Shown here piece after piece: positions 22,018 through 33,500 of a stretch of 64,000 bases of DNA (positions are counted from its first letter, which is position 1; each line of letters begins with the position of its first letter). The translations under genes were made by a program, and so were the position numbers. The DNA is from Rhipicephalus microplus (taxonomy: Eukaryota; Arthropoda; Arachnida; Ixodida; Ixodidae). The notes below the pieces were generated by a model. That model saw nothing but the letters and a program-made list of their open reading frames with translations, was not told the DNA's origin and did not search any database. The stretch is taken from positions 456,134,376-456,198,375 of the forward strand of contig NC_134710.1 of NCBI RefSeq assembly GCF_043290135.1, given 5' to 3'.

Positions 22018-22700
22018 CATTTATTGCCACACTTGGGACACCATAGCATGCATCTGTATTGCTAAAATATATCCTTTACAAGAAAAAGATGGTAGGAAAT
22101 TAAAACAAAATGCTTGTCATTTGATATTTTGAAAGTATGTTCTGTTTTTGATGCACCACCTATTGTAGCTTCTATAAATGCTTGCACTGCGCAACCTCAA
22201 CAGAGGCTTTCAAAAAGTTGGCCACATTTTTTTACTAGCATTAGGTGTTAACCACAAACTAATCAAGCAAGACTACAAGTTTTGTGGAACATATGACATC
22301 ACAGGTCGAGATGTACAATGTTTGGTGTACACGTGTGTCCAATGATTTGATTCCTGTTTTGTGTTAAGTTTTTGATGTTTGTGTACTGGCTAACATGTAG
22401 CAACTAATAATAAGACAGCGAACAATTTCGTTCATAACAAGTAAGCTGAAATGGAATATTTCAATCTTCTTTCAAGCGTTAAATATAAATTGACAGCCCT
22501 GTCATTCATTCATAACCTATGGGGCTGTATCGCATGTTTCCGTATTGATAAAAATCGGTCGAATTCTGCAATGTTTTACGTTTCCTAGTCTAAAAGTTTG
22601 TTCTGTCTTTCATGCACCACCTACTTTAGCAGCTACACATGCGTGGACTGTGGAACCTCTATAAAGTATTTTATTTGTAGATGAAATTATTTTGCTAGCT
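22018..22700 (+). repeat. Diverged direct duplication, about 460-bp spacing
   Basis: Blocks such as gcaccaccta.t.tagc..cta.a.atgc.tg.actg.g.aacctc occur at 22152-22200 and 22612-22660. Flanking similarity covers about 22018-22230 and 22500-22690. It lies just downstream of the DDE4 exon and could be transposon 3' sequence copied locally. Confidence 0.45.
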
Positions 22701-22749
22701 CAAGCTTGTAAGCAAGTAAAAATGAAGGTGTAGAAATGGTGTGGCCCAG

Positions 22750-25400
22750 AAATACTTTTCTGGGTTTTTTCGCAGTGGTGTTGTACGAATTAGCCATATC
22801 ATGCGTGCTTGACTATGATTTGACTATAGTTTTTAGCTGAGTGGCAGTAAGCTTGACAAGCATTTCTCCTGTTCCTATGATGTGTATGGCTGTTTGGTAT
22901 ACATATGCTTAAAATTATGAAATTAGCTCGTGATGTGTTTGTATTGCAAATGTGCAAGTCCGTGATATTCTGTGTACCTTGTTTTGTCATGTTTGAAAGT
23001 GTTCTCTAGGCACAAATAGCTGCCATTTAAGGAACTGATCATTAGGCGTGGAGCAAGCAATTTGTGGCATGCCTATGAGTACTGTGCTGAGCTTTCAGTC
23101 TGCCAGAAAGAAAACAAAGAGCAAGAGAGTAACAATGTTGACTGATAGACTTGACAATAGTCAGATCACATAAGTGAACGATATGTGGGACCCGTAGTAC
23201 TTCTCCCATTCTTTGTTCACTTAGTGCAATGACACACTCTTCGAGACTAATTTTGTTTGACTGTTTTCCTTATTTCTGATACGCTTATTCACACAACCTT
23301 TCGAGAAGTCAAAATAAAAACTTGCAGGAAAAAGCACGACTAGCCCTCACTTACCATAGTGTTTACAACAGTGTCTGACACAGTGCAATTGATTAGTACC
23401 TTAACTCAAGAAGAGGAAAAATTTCGTCTTGCAGATGCACAGCCCTCTAATTCTTTCACCTAAATTCGCGAGCGCTGACTGCCCGGTCTAAACGACCTTT
23501 AATGGAGCACAGGAGCAAAAAGAACAAGAATACGTGCACGTTTGCGATGAACACTCCTGTGCATGACTATTTTCCGAATAGCATATCATCGGAAGCCTGG
23601 TAGAGGCGCTTCCAGACTGTGGTCGATGGTCACACATAAGGTTAAAAAGATGGGAATCTGAACACAATTGACACAATAAGCAGACTTTTAAACATGGTAT
23701 GCTGCACTTCCAGAAGCTATGTTAAGAACGATGATGAGGTCATGCAGTAAGCTTTTGCGACTGGAAACGCACCGCATGTATTGTATTAAACCTCTTGAAA
23801 GAAACAAGATTTTATGGCATATTATAAAAAATACAAAAAATTGGAAGGTAGTAGCACTCCCTACTTTCATATATAATTTAGCAATGTCAATGCGCTTGTC
23901 ATTTGGACACTCCTGGCAGCAAGTGGGCAAAAAAGAAAGCTTCAAGTGCGCGAACTGCTTCAGAGAGAAAGCAGTCATCTCTCTGCACACAAACACAATA
24001 ATGCTGTGCTTCTCTGTATATATAAAAAAGCACTCTTCGAGATAATGCTATGCTACTCAGTATATATAAAAAAGCACTCTTCGAGATTGCTTATGAACAT
24101 TAGTAGTTGTGCTTTTGTGTAGTATCTGTGTGTTCTTGACAATATTAGCCTCCCACTTATGTACTAAAGTTAAGGCACAAAACATTTCTCCTCCTGATGG
24201 TTGATTATCTCTTCTCTCCTTCTGGCGTAAGGGCAGTTAATCTCGAGAAGACACATGTCCTCTACTATTAAGAAAAGGCCGTCTGAACTTCCTGACAGCC
24301 AGGGCTGGCTGCAATGAACCAGAAGTCCTGTCTGAATTGTAGCAATCTTTTTTTACCCTAAAGCATAATAATTGACCACATGCGCAAGTGACAGTAGCCT
24401 GTGGCTTTTTAAATAATATTACCTCATATACGTTTGAGTTGGTTTTGTTTTCAAACTCTCTCCTAGGTATTGAATCTGTTTTCGTGCCTAAAATTCAAGA
24501 GACTGTTGCGCATCTTGAAATACATTATGGGATAAGTACCTACCGTATGCCATGCCTGACGAGAAAAATTTGGAAATATAGATTATAGTGAATTAAAACG
24601 CAATTCCCACGGGCTTTTCGGCTTCTGAGAATAGTGTTCGCCGCGGAGCTGCTAATGCAAAAGTGCCTTTCTTGATGCCACTCAAATAACAGCTTTTTAC
24701 TTCCGAAGGTGTGATCTACGGTTTTCAAAGACTTGCTTTTTTTAATCAAACTCTGGAATTAATCGCCATATAATATTAGGTGTCCATTTTCTGTTTTGTC
24801 ATTCACGTAACAGCTTAGAAACTTAATGTTTAAATATTAGCATTCTGTATTCAATGTATATTCAGGTCATTGTGATTAGTGTCTCCATTTATTCTACTAC
24901 AGTGCCTTCTCCCCTTATATTTGTGTTTTAAATTACATTCCTCTTAGAGTCAGCTTTGTTTAGATTGATATACGCTTTACTATGAATATTAGGCTGCATC
25001 CGTTTTGCTATGAAGTAGTTTCTTTTTTAAAACAATAATAAGGTCCCCCTGCATTGTTTAAACTATGGATCCTTTTCCTGTAATATATGTCTGATTCTCT
25101 ATATGTTTAGAATACTGGATAAACTTCAAACCTAATCAATGGGAAAAAAATGTAGTTGCGGCAGCTTGATGCTTTCGATAGCCTTGGCTTTCCGGAAGAC
25201 AGCGAGGAGTGACTGCTTCAAGGTAGCCCTCTACAAATCACCACCAGCAGCCCACTTCCCCACCCGTCATCGAGCATGGTCGAACCACGTTCGTCGAAAA
25301 CGGAAGACAGCAATAGAAGACAGTGAGTTACTTCGGCGTCATTTTTTTTCACTCCAGTGTTCATGTTCGTTCCAAGGAAAACGTCAATTGTTAAGGCACG
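22750..25400. other. No supported gene
   Basis: AT-rich sequence with short, uninformative frames. The only distinct structure is the 44-bp tandem duplication at 24000. The frame 25139-25405 (plus) is open for 88 residues but has no motif I recognise. Confidence 0.4.
24000..24087 (+). repeat. Tandem duplication, 44-bp unit, two copies
   Basis: Both copies end tataaaaaagcactcttcga followed by gat. The first spans about 24000-24043 and the second 24044-24087, with only a few differences. Confidence 0.85.
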
Positions 25401-25864
25401 AATAGATCGCTATGCCACTTGGCCGTATTTAATGGGAGTGTTCGATGACGCAGAGATAATGCGTGATTGGCCCACATGGATAAAGAAGCTGAGTCGCAAG
25501 TTGGCAAAAGAGCGACGCTAAATGAAGTAGAGCAAGACTTGGCATCACTTCGCATCCTACTTTTTGCCACACATCCCATTTCCATGCCTGTGGTCCTCGA
25601 TGTAGCGTTAATGCGTCATTTAATATGACATGAATAGGTCGCTATTTCACTTGACCATAAATATTGGAAGGTTTCGATGACGCCGAGTTAATGCGTGATT
25701 AGCTGACATGGATGAAGAAGCTGAATCTCAGTTGGCAGGATAGCGACGCAGAAAGAAGTAGAGGGAGAGTTGGCATCGATTAGCATGGTAGCATCCTGCT
25801 TTTCCCCACTTGTCCGCTTTTTACCCCTGTGGGCTTCGATGTATTGTTATTGCTTCATTGGTCC
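25401..25864 (+). repeat. Tandem duplication, 232-bp unit, two diverged copies
   Basis: Both units start aatag.tcgctat..cacttg.cc and share the blocks atgcgtgatt, acatgga.aagaagctga, tagcgacgc and cttcgatgta. About a quarter to a third of positions differ, so the duplication is not recent. Confidence 0.7.
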
Positions 25865-26123
25865 ACAAGGGGAAGCGAGTTTAGTCTCGAGTTCGCAGAA
25901 CATCTCTACAAGGTGATCAAAGCGTAGCTAAAGTGGGCAAAAGCGAATGGCACCAGACTTTTGCACCAGAGTTGGAAGGCCGAAAAAGAGGCGCTAGGAG
26001 TGGGATCTTTGCAAAATACGCCACGAGTAAGCAGTATCAAAGTGATAGCTGAAAGTGAACCGCACATGGATGTCACTAGTAACATATATGTGCTTTCGGT
26101 AGAACATCCCGGGTCATTTGGCA

Positions 26124-26160
26124 TACACTGTAAAAAATGAGGACCCTCCTTTCTCGGAGA
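26124..26160 (+). repeat. MITE-like end (TACACTGTAAAAAATG)
   Basis: The same terminal sequence is found in inverse orientation at 60361-60375. Short inverted repeats of the form acactgtaaaaa are common ends of small non-autonomous DNA elements in arthropods. No opposite end was found here. Confidence 0.35.
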
Positions 26161-26367
26161 ATACTGAAGGTGTAGCGGTGCCGAGCGATTCCGTGAGCAA
26201 GAATACAACTATCTCCTTTAGACGTAGCCTCTTCACGAAAGTCATGCTTCAGCAAAGTTACCACAAATCTGTTACTCTATTAAGACCACAGATATTATTT
26301 CTGGACCAAAATTTGACAATATCCTTCACATATTCTATACGTTATTCCAACTAATACAAAAATGTTT

Positions 26368-26440
26368 GTATCGTTCCCCACAACAGTCTGCTGTATTGTT
26401 TTGCACAACAGTCTTTTGTATTGTTCCACACAACAGTAAG
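26368..26440 (+). repeat. Tandem repeat, 25-bp unit, three copies
   Basis: gtat.gtt...cacaacagt repeats at 26368, 26393 and 26418 with an exact 25-bp period. Confidence 0.85.
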
Positions 26441-27099
26441 CCGCACCAAAGCTGTGCCATGCAACCTGCTTGCAAAATATATCAATGGAGGATTTCATTA
26501 TTGTTCTGCGTGCCTGTGAATGTGAGTTATTTGTATTGTTTGACGGAGAGTTTTGTTGGCTTGACACACTGTTAATTCAGCTTCTGGGCACACCTTCAAC
26601 TGCAAGTGAACCCAGGGCTCATAAAATGATTACAACCTACTATATCTTTTGCACAGGTAGCATGATATTGTGGATATAATGCATTCATTCATGGCTAGCT
26701 CCCTGAAGTACCTGTTTGTTATGTACACAACACCAAACTGAACAGGGGTAAAGTTGAACTGAACTCTATACAAAGAACACAAGAGTGGAGTGTGTAGCAA
26801 ACAAAGGCACAAAGAGCACATGACATGTCTATAATTAAAATCATGGCACTGAAATGATGAAGAAGTGACAGGACGAACATACACAAGCCTGTCCCATCAT
26901 TGTGATATGAAGTGCTACGCTGACCTTTATGAAATTGTTACAACAAGGCCAAAAATTTACCCGTGCTAAGTTCACATGACATCTTTCCTTTCCCCATTTT
27001 GCAAATTTATTTGTGGAACCAATCTGTAAATGCAAAGGTGTTCCAAATTACGTGCAAATTAATGAATGTAAAAAGTTTACTTCAACTTGCAATTATTAA

Positions 27100-27950
27100 A
27101 GTTGCATAGAAGTGTTCTCTCGCATGCAGGTGGCAGTTGCAGCATATGTTGGCAATAAGTCAGTGAAGGTTGACCAGTTTTCTAGCAATATACATCCTCG
27201 TGAACATGTTGTTCTCTGAAGGTAATGGCTGACAACAAATAAACCAATATTCCAAGACCCCCCCCCAATCTTTCTCCAAGCCACTCTCAAGCATTCTTTA
27301 TATAGAAGCTATGCCTTGTTGTTTACCAGTTAAACTCCGTCTTAAAACAAGCTGGACTGGTGACAATAGCAGCACACTTCATTTGCAGTCTTTAAACCTC
27401 TGAACTCTTTCTACCCATTTTGCCATTAGGAGTGGCGTTGGAACACCCTATTGTACTTTGTAGAAGACCTTTCTGCGATCATGCGCAGGTGTGCGGTCCG
27501 TGAACGTATATCTCAAGGTATACCGAAGAGCACTGAAGATTTCAGTGAGGTCAACAGTAAAGTATAATGCAAAGATTGGGACGCAGCTTCCATGGGCAAA
27601 AAAAAATGGTCGCCAAATTTTAAAGAACGTAAAAACGACGTTGCTTGAGTTTTCCATGCAACATGTTCTGGCACAGAACTTGTTGAATGCTACTTAGCGA
27701 CAAGACAGAGCGGCTGCCTGAACAATTTGACTATGCCACCTCGTGTACAAAGGTGAGAAAACAGAAAAATTTTGGAGTCGCGGTTCATTCGTTACCATGT
27801 ATCAGCTTCCAACAACCCAAGCCTTCTATCTATAAATGTTTACAAGAAAATATGCGACCAGTGAACTGGTTGAACTTTGCACACTTATTGCCAGCATATA
27901 TTGGGAACGCTACCTGCATAGATGACAAAGCTTTCATGTCATTTTGTTAT
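27100..27950. repeat. Imperfect inverted repeat, arms of about 150 bp
   Basis: The minus strand of 27105-27240 and the plus strand of 27790-27950 share aactggt..aac.tt...ca.cttattgcca.catat and cacctgcat-type blocks at about two-thirds identity. The arms are separated by about 550 bp. This could be an old foldback element or two opposed copies of one repeat. Confidence 0.4.
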
Positions 27951-28504
27951 TAATTGTTGTGCAAGATTATAGTAAACAATTCACAGTTAAGACACAAGTC
28001 GAAGGTGTATGTGGCGGTAGTTTCTGTGTATGTACTGAGCTGCGTTATCTTGCAGATGTGTTTCATAAGTGTTGCAGCATGCCAAATGAACAATGAAATT
28101 CTCTACTACACACTTCTTTGAACACAACAATGGCCGATGTATTCAGAAACATGATTGTCTAAACTGCTGAAAGCCAACTTATGAAACTGTGTCCATGGCC
28201 CATGAAGAGCTCCACATGACTCCTTTCTGTATGTCAGAAAAGGAAGTACAAAAAATAACTATTGTAGCAGCAGGAATGTTCATAGTTTAAACTACTATGG
28301 TGTCTACTACGTACATCACCTCTGTTCACACCACTATTTCATGAATCACAAAAGCAGAAGGTATTTCTGCACAAGGGCTGATCGCATGCACAACAAGCAG
28401 CAGGATGCTACGAAGACCTATTGCTATAGTAGACAAGAACTCAACGTTAAGCACACTATCTTCTAACGACAAAAAATTCATAGACTATAGCATAACCAAT
28501 TCCA

Positions 28505-28510
28505 TTTATT
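28505..28510 (-). promoter_or_regulatory. Poly(A) signal on the minus strand
   Basis: AATAAA on the minus strand lies about 210 bp after the stop codon of the candidate terminal exon at 28717-28824. Confidence 0.35.
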
Positions 28511-28716
28511 TAGTGCCTTGGTGTGGCAGTTACAATTTCTGTAACTAGTAACACCATGGAGATTTAGTTGAGGTGAACAAAAAAATTTTGCTTTATAATA
28601 TGAAATCTCACACAAGACAAAGCATATTGTGGACCACTGCAAAGACCTACGTGCGGCAGGGAACACATTGTAATGGCACCTTCTGAGCGAGAAACAGGAG
28701 CGCTCTGATAAGAGGA

Positions 28717-28824
28717 TCAGGACTTCGTTGTCTTTTTTGTAGCCAGCACTTTGTCACTGCGCTTGACAGAGTGCTGGATGAGTACACGTCGCCTTAAGCA
28801 TAAAATCATGGTGGAGGTATTATC
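28717..28824 (-). CDS. Candidate terminal coding exon, unrecognised basic C-terminus
   Basis: A strong acceptor (attgtcttcatcag) precedes a frame that starts in phase 0 (DNTSTMILCLRRRVLIQHSV) and continues KRSDKVLATKKTTKS to a TGA at 28719-28717. The composition is coding-like. It may be the 3' end of the minus-strand gene that starts at 36634, but the phase after the exon at 30441 does not match directly, so an exon is missing or it belongs to another transcript. Confidence 0.35.
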   Translation of the reverse strand, partial: DNTSTMILCLRRRVLIQHSVKRSDKVLATKKTTKS

Positions 28825-29792
28825 CTGATGAAGACAATAAATAATGCATCAACACAAATGGCGAGCATTAAATTAAGAAGCAAGACTTGCATACATAGTT
28901 TTTAAAATACAATAAACACTACATGGCTGTTGTACATCTTATTATGGCAGGAACTAACATGAAGATGGGGGCTTAATGAGTGTCTTATCGCTAAACTTGG
29001 TGTGTGGTTTGAACCAATGTTTGAAAAGAGAATTTATCAAAGGTTGGCCGCTACCTTGATGCAGTTTGCTGCCTTGGTAAAGAAACAATCTGTTGACGAA
29101 TAAGAATCTCCAACGCTCTTGCATTGATTTTTTTTCATCAGGTATACATCTCAACACATTCATTACAAACCCTCAACTTTAACAAATGCTTCCATTGTAA
29201 TAATACTTGGTGCGAAAGTTAAGCTGCAGAGGACAAGGCATTCAGCAGGGGTATGGCTGCTCGACAGTTTTGTAATATTATGCCCATGATGCTAAATATG
29301 AGTGATTCGACAAGAGGACATCCCTTTTACTAGAGCAGCAAACCGCATGAAAGTAACTGTAACAACTTAAACAAACAATTTTTGTTCAAACATTCTAAAC
29401 AACGTAATCTTGAAAAATCTTGATTGGCTCGAAAAACAAACTTTCTTCAATGATTTGACCCTCATTCAACCCCCCCCCCACCTATCATCATCTTAACTTC
29501 TGTCATACTAAGACAACTATCATGTAGCTTTTGATAGAATTTTAAGATATAGACAGCAAGCCTTTCTTCTCAATTTCATGCCCACCCTTTACGTTTATGC
29601 TTTAATGACTGTCTTATCAGCCAAAGAACGCGGGGTAAAATGTGTGATGGCGTCTTGAATTTCCAGGGTGAGAAGGATTTTTAACTCTCGCTAAATGCCC
29701 TTAAAGCAAACAATGTAATTTTATACAAGAAAGAATCCCTCTTGTAAAACTCTACGAAAAACACTGCATTCTGCCATGTTTGATTTGACATG

Positions 29793-29975
29793 TATGTAGG
29801 GTTTAACGTCCCAAAATCACCGTATGAGTATGAAAGACATTCTAGTGGAGGGCCCCGGAAAAACGTGCACCCAAATCTAAGAACACAGGCCTACAACATT
29901 TTCGCATCCATCGGAAATGCAGCCACCGCCTGGGGACTCAATCTCATGACGTGCGGGTAGCAGCCTAGTATCTTT
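29793..29975 (-). mobile_element. Diverged Ruka SINE, internal deletion
   Basis: Recognisable Ruka blocks are gtttaacgtcccaaaatcacc, gtggagggccccgg, acgtgcacccaaatct and aaatgcagccaccgc. The accttag..actagaccacc A-box region is lost. About 30 bp in the middle are missing compared with 18174-18410. Confidence 0.75.
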
Positions 29976-30440
29976 TTGTTATGCTTCCTTGGTACCAAAA
30001 TTGGCATAAATTGTAACAAAAATTATTTCGATACCATAGTCATGAAATTTTGCTGACAAAAAAGACTGGTGAAGGCATGAAGCAACACTCACGTGTCAGT
30101 TATTTTTCTCCTATAACTCAAATGCTGAGCACATGATTTGAAAAGCCTCTGCTGTATTATAAAAGTTGTTCTCCAAAAATAGTGCTGGAATAACTTCTTC
30201 CTACATTGAGGCATCAAATCACCAGTTTTGGAAAATATTGCAAATGGCCAAGAAACCACTTCAAAGACTAACATGACAAGACCATGAACTCAATAATACT
30301 TACAGGTTAATGCTCAATCACAGTTTCAAAGGCAGCCCGTTAGCTTCTGTGCGTCCATCTGTACTGCGTTCTGTCCGCCTTTGGGCTACTTTTTGTGGAA
30401 TGTCTGCCAAGAAAACAAAAAAACATTAGAAACAATTCAC

Positions 30441-30596
30441 TTTTTCTAGCATGCTCCATGTAATACAACTTGACTTTCTCGGCCTCATGAGGTAGCAGTC
30501 TCGAAAGCATGCTAACAGATGCTGCTTTATGTATGCATATCTCACACCCCATTAGCAGGCTCCAAAATAGTGCCCAGTCATTGTTAAGCAAGATGT
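30441..30596 (-). CDS. Exon 5 of the unrecognised minus-strand gene
   Basis: The acceptor ttttgttttcttctgttag is excellent; the donor gtgaat after AGAAAAA is weaker. It reads ILLNNDWALFWSLLMGCEIC, then IHKAASVSMLSRLLPHEAEK, then VKLYYMEHARK. It starts with two bases that complete a Tyr codon from the previous exon. A second acceptor-like site (ttttgttttcttggcag) lies only about 37 bp after the donor, so the true 3' boundary is uncertain. Confidence 0.55.
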
Positions 30597-33500
30597 CTAA
30601 CAGAAGAAAACAAAAACAAAATTTTGCATTAGACATAAAGTTAAGTTCTTAATACTCACTCAATATCCTATTTTCCTTACGCATTAAATGAATACATATT
30701 GAAAATGCTGGGCTTGAAGACATGCCAAAGGAGAGTCAGGACACTTCAAATGCCACCTCACAATGAGAAGGCAGACTAACGGAACATATAAGACAGCTAA
30801 CCAAAGACCCATCATTAAACCAATCTTTGTATCACGATGTAAATGCATGCCAAAATTCTAATCATGCAGTTTCGTAGAAGCACAGAAATGAGGATATAAA
30901 TCTAAAGGTTAGGCTTCGCATAGCCACACGTGGTAGTGCATGTGTGAGCCAACCATCGAATAAGTCGATGAAGAAATCAAGTGCTGAGCAGTTATCTCTC
31001 ACATAGACCAACAGGCATGCCGCCCTAATTGAAATCTCCACTTGCCTTGTTTTGTTTCTAGCTTAATGTCAACTTTCGCTGTTGATGTTTGCGGTGTCTT
31101 GACTACTCTCTCGAGTTCAAGTTTGCATGCCCTGCCTTTTTAACATGATACCAACCTACTAAGAAGCGGAACTCTCCTATTTGAAATATGTATACATTCT
31201 TGAATTACGACTTTGTTCACTTGATGTAACAATAATAATGGGGTTCTGAATGTGAATGTCAATTCAAAAGTACGTAGGCCTCTAGCACTTTCGCCTCCTT
31301 CTAAAGTGCAACTGCTGCCCTAAACATCAAATCCACTCAGTTCGGGAGTTTTTCAGATGGTAGAATAGCTGCAAGCAACATAAGATAAATTTTAGGACTG
31401 TGAAGAGAGCTCTAGGTGAAAGCAAGACACGCAACTAGCAAGGAGGCACACATTATCCGGCCTAGAATCTATTTCTGGTATCCAAGAATGCTGTGGAGCA
31501 GGCCATGCACCACGGCAACTGTTGAGCCTTTCATTCTGAACCAAAGCTTCGTAGAGTCAATATTGATATCTACAGATTGCTCTGAAAACAGCAGTTAAGT
31601 GTCCAAAAATAAAAGCAAAAGACCAAAAAAAGCTTCACGACTAATAAAATATTAAACACCTAATGATGCTGGCACACCCAAAACGCCGTTTTAGACGCGC
31701 TGCTTGAATAGGTATAAGGTAAACGAAGCAGCAAAGCAAAGAACTGCCAGCTATGTAGCTGCAAAAAGGGATAAAGGAGGTGGCTGTAGTGCCATGAAAA
31801 ATCTAAGAAAGTACTATAAACAGGAAAAGCTTGGTAGATATTGAATCCACAACAAATGCGAATTTCCACTACGGTGGTACATAACGTAATTAGGCTGTGG
31901 ACTGCATAGGTCGGAATACGAAGTGCGGTATGGAATATTTCTTTCAAAATTACATTCTCAGACAAAGTGAGAAATAAGCTTCATCGAACATTTTGTGTCC
32001 CACAAACTTTTGCTTTTGATGGTACATATTGAACATACCGAATGTTTCGAAATAATAAACACATCAATATTGACAAAAGCTGCAGACTATTTCACGGATG
32101 AGCATTGTAAAATATAAATCAACAAAGTCATGCAGTGCATAATTTAACCATTCATAATTGAAATTTAATAAGCTATGTAACAACCCCACCATCTGATAGT
32201 TCTTATAGCTGCAAAATTTTAAAATATCAGCACGTTACCACAAAATATGTGTTGACATGATCAAATGATAAAGTCACAGCCAATAAAACACATATTGTAG
32301 CTATTTTCGGTTTCACACCGGCTTCTCCATCGTTCTCATCGTGAAGAGCAGTACGCATACGTTACCATCCTTACTACAGTCACATGGCAACAAAGAGTGA
32401 CGTCAGTGATTGTGCAATCAACATGCAGCGATCAGCTGAGCAAGGCCTCGTTGATGTGACGCTGCGCTAGATTGGCATGGTGAGGAAGTACTGCGCAAGG
32501 CATAGAAGAGTTAAACAAATATGCAGCACGCCTCACAATGACACAATCTATACGGCATAATTTTTGGGCCAAAACACTATTTCATATTGCAGAGAGAACC
32601 CAACAACAGTCAGTGCTAAATCAAATCACTTGGAAAGCGAAGAGTATGCGCTGGTGAGGCAAAGAAAGGGTCACCATAATTGTTTTTCGAAATGAAGTTT
32701 CTGTGATACACAAGGCGATTGCTGCAGCACTCTGTATGAATTAACAAGGTGGTCTGGAATGTAATTAAAAACAGAGCCAAAGCTGCCTAATGGCACTTTG
32801 AGAGAATGCAAAACATTCTGTGCAGGGAATTACTTTTGCAGACATATTCCTACAAGCTCACTCTATGCAACATCGGGATGTCTCACACCTTTGCAAGAAC
32901 TTTACTTTGGTGGTTGCACTGTCTGTGTAGGCCAGAAGCAGCCGGCCCGTGGCTCTCAGCCATCTGATCGGTTCGTTGAATACAACCTGTGGCTCACATC
33001 CTTGTAGCACTTCTTTTATGAGATGCTTCGTGCGATAACTAAAGTAGCACCACACAATTATGCTCTGTAAACACTCCCATGAAGTCCACATTGGTGCCTT
33101 TTCAAAAAAATTTTCATCTATAGGCTGAACCACAGCAATATTGTCTTCTGTTATAATGGAGCGCCTTATTGCTTTTCCTGGCCTGGTTTCTTGTCACCCA
33201 TGAGACAATCCAGCAGAAGTTTCGCTTTATTTGAGAAAGAAGCAGTAATAACATGAATTCAATTTACAATATTAAAAGTATTCAAATAATTTTGAATGAT
33301 ATAAGGAATTATAATTCTTGTAAAGTCCCACCACCAAGAAATGAGTGAGCAAGCTATGACGTTAGGGTGTCACAAAATAATGGGGTTTCTTAAAGATGCT
33401 ATATACAGGTAATTCTGCTATTGAAATGTGCTGTTACTACTGACCATGTAGCTGCAAGCGCCTGCTTAATCTACTCGAGTGCACTTAGCGAACCTGAGTA

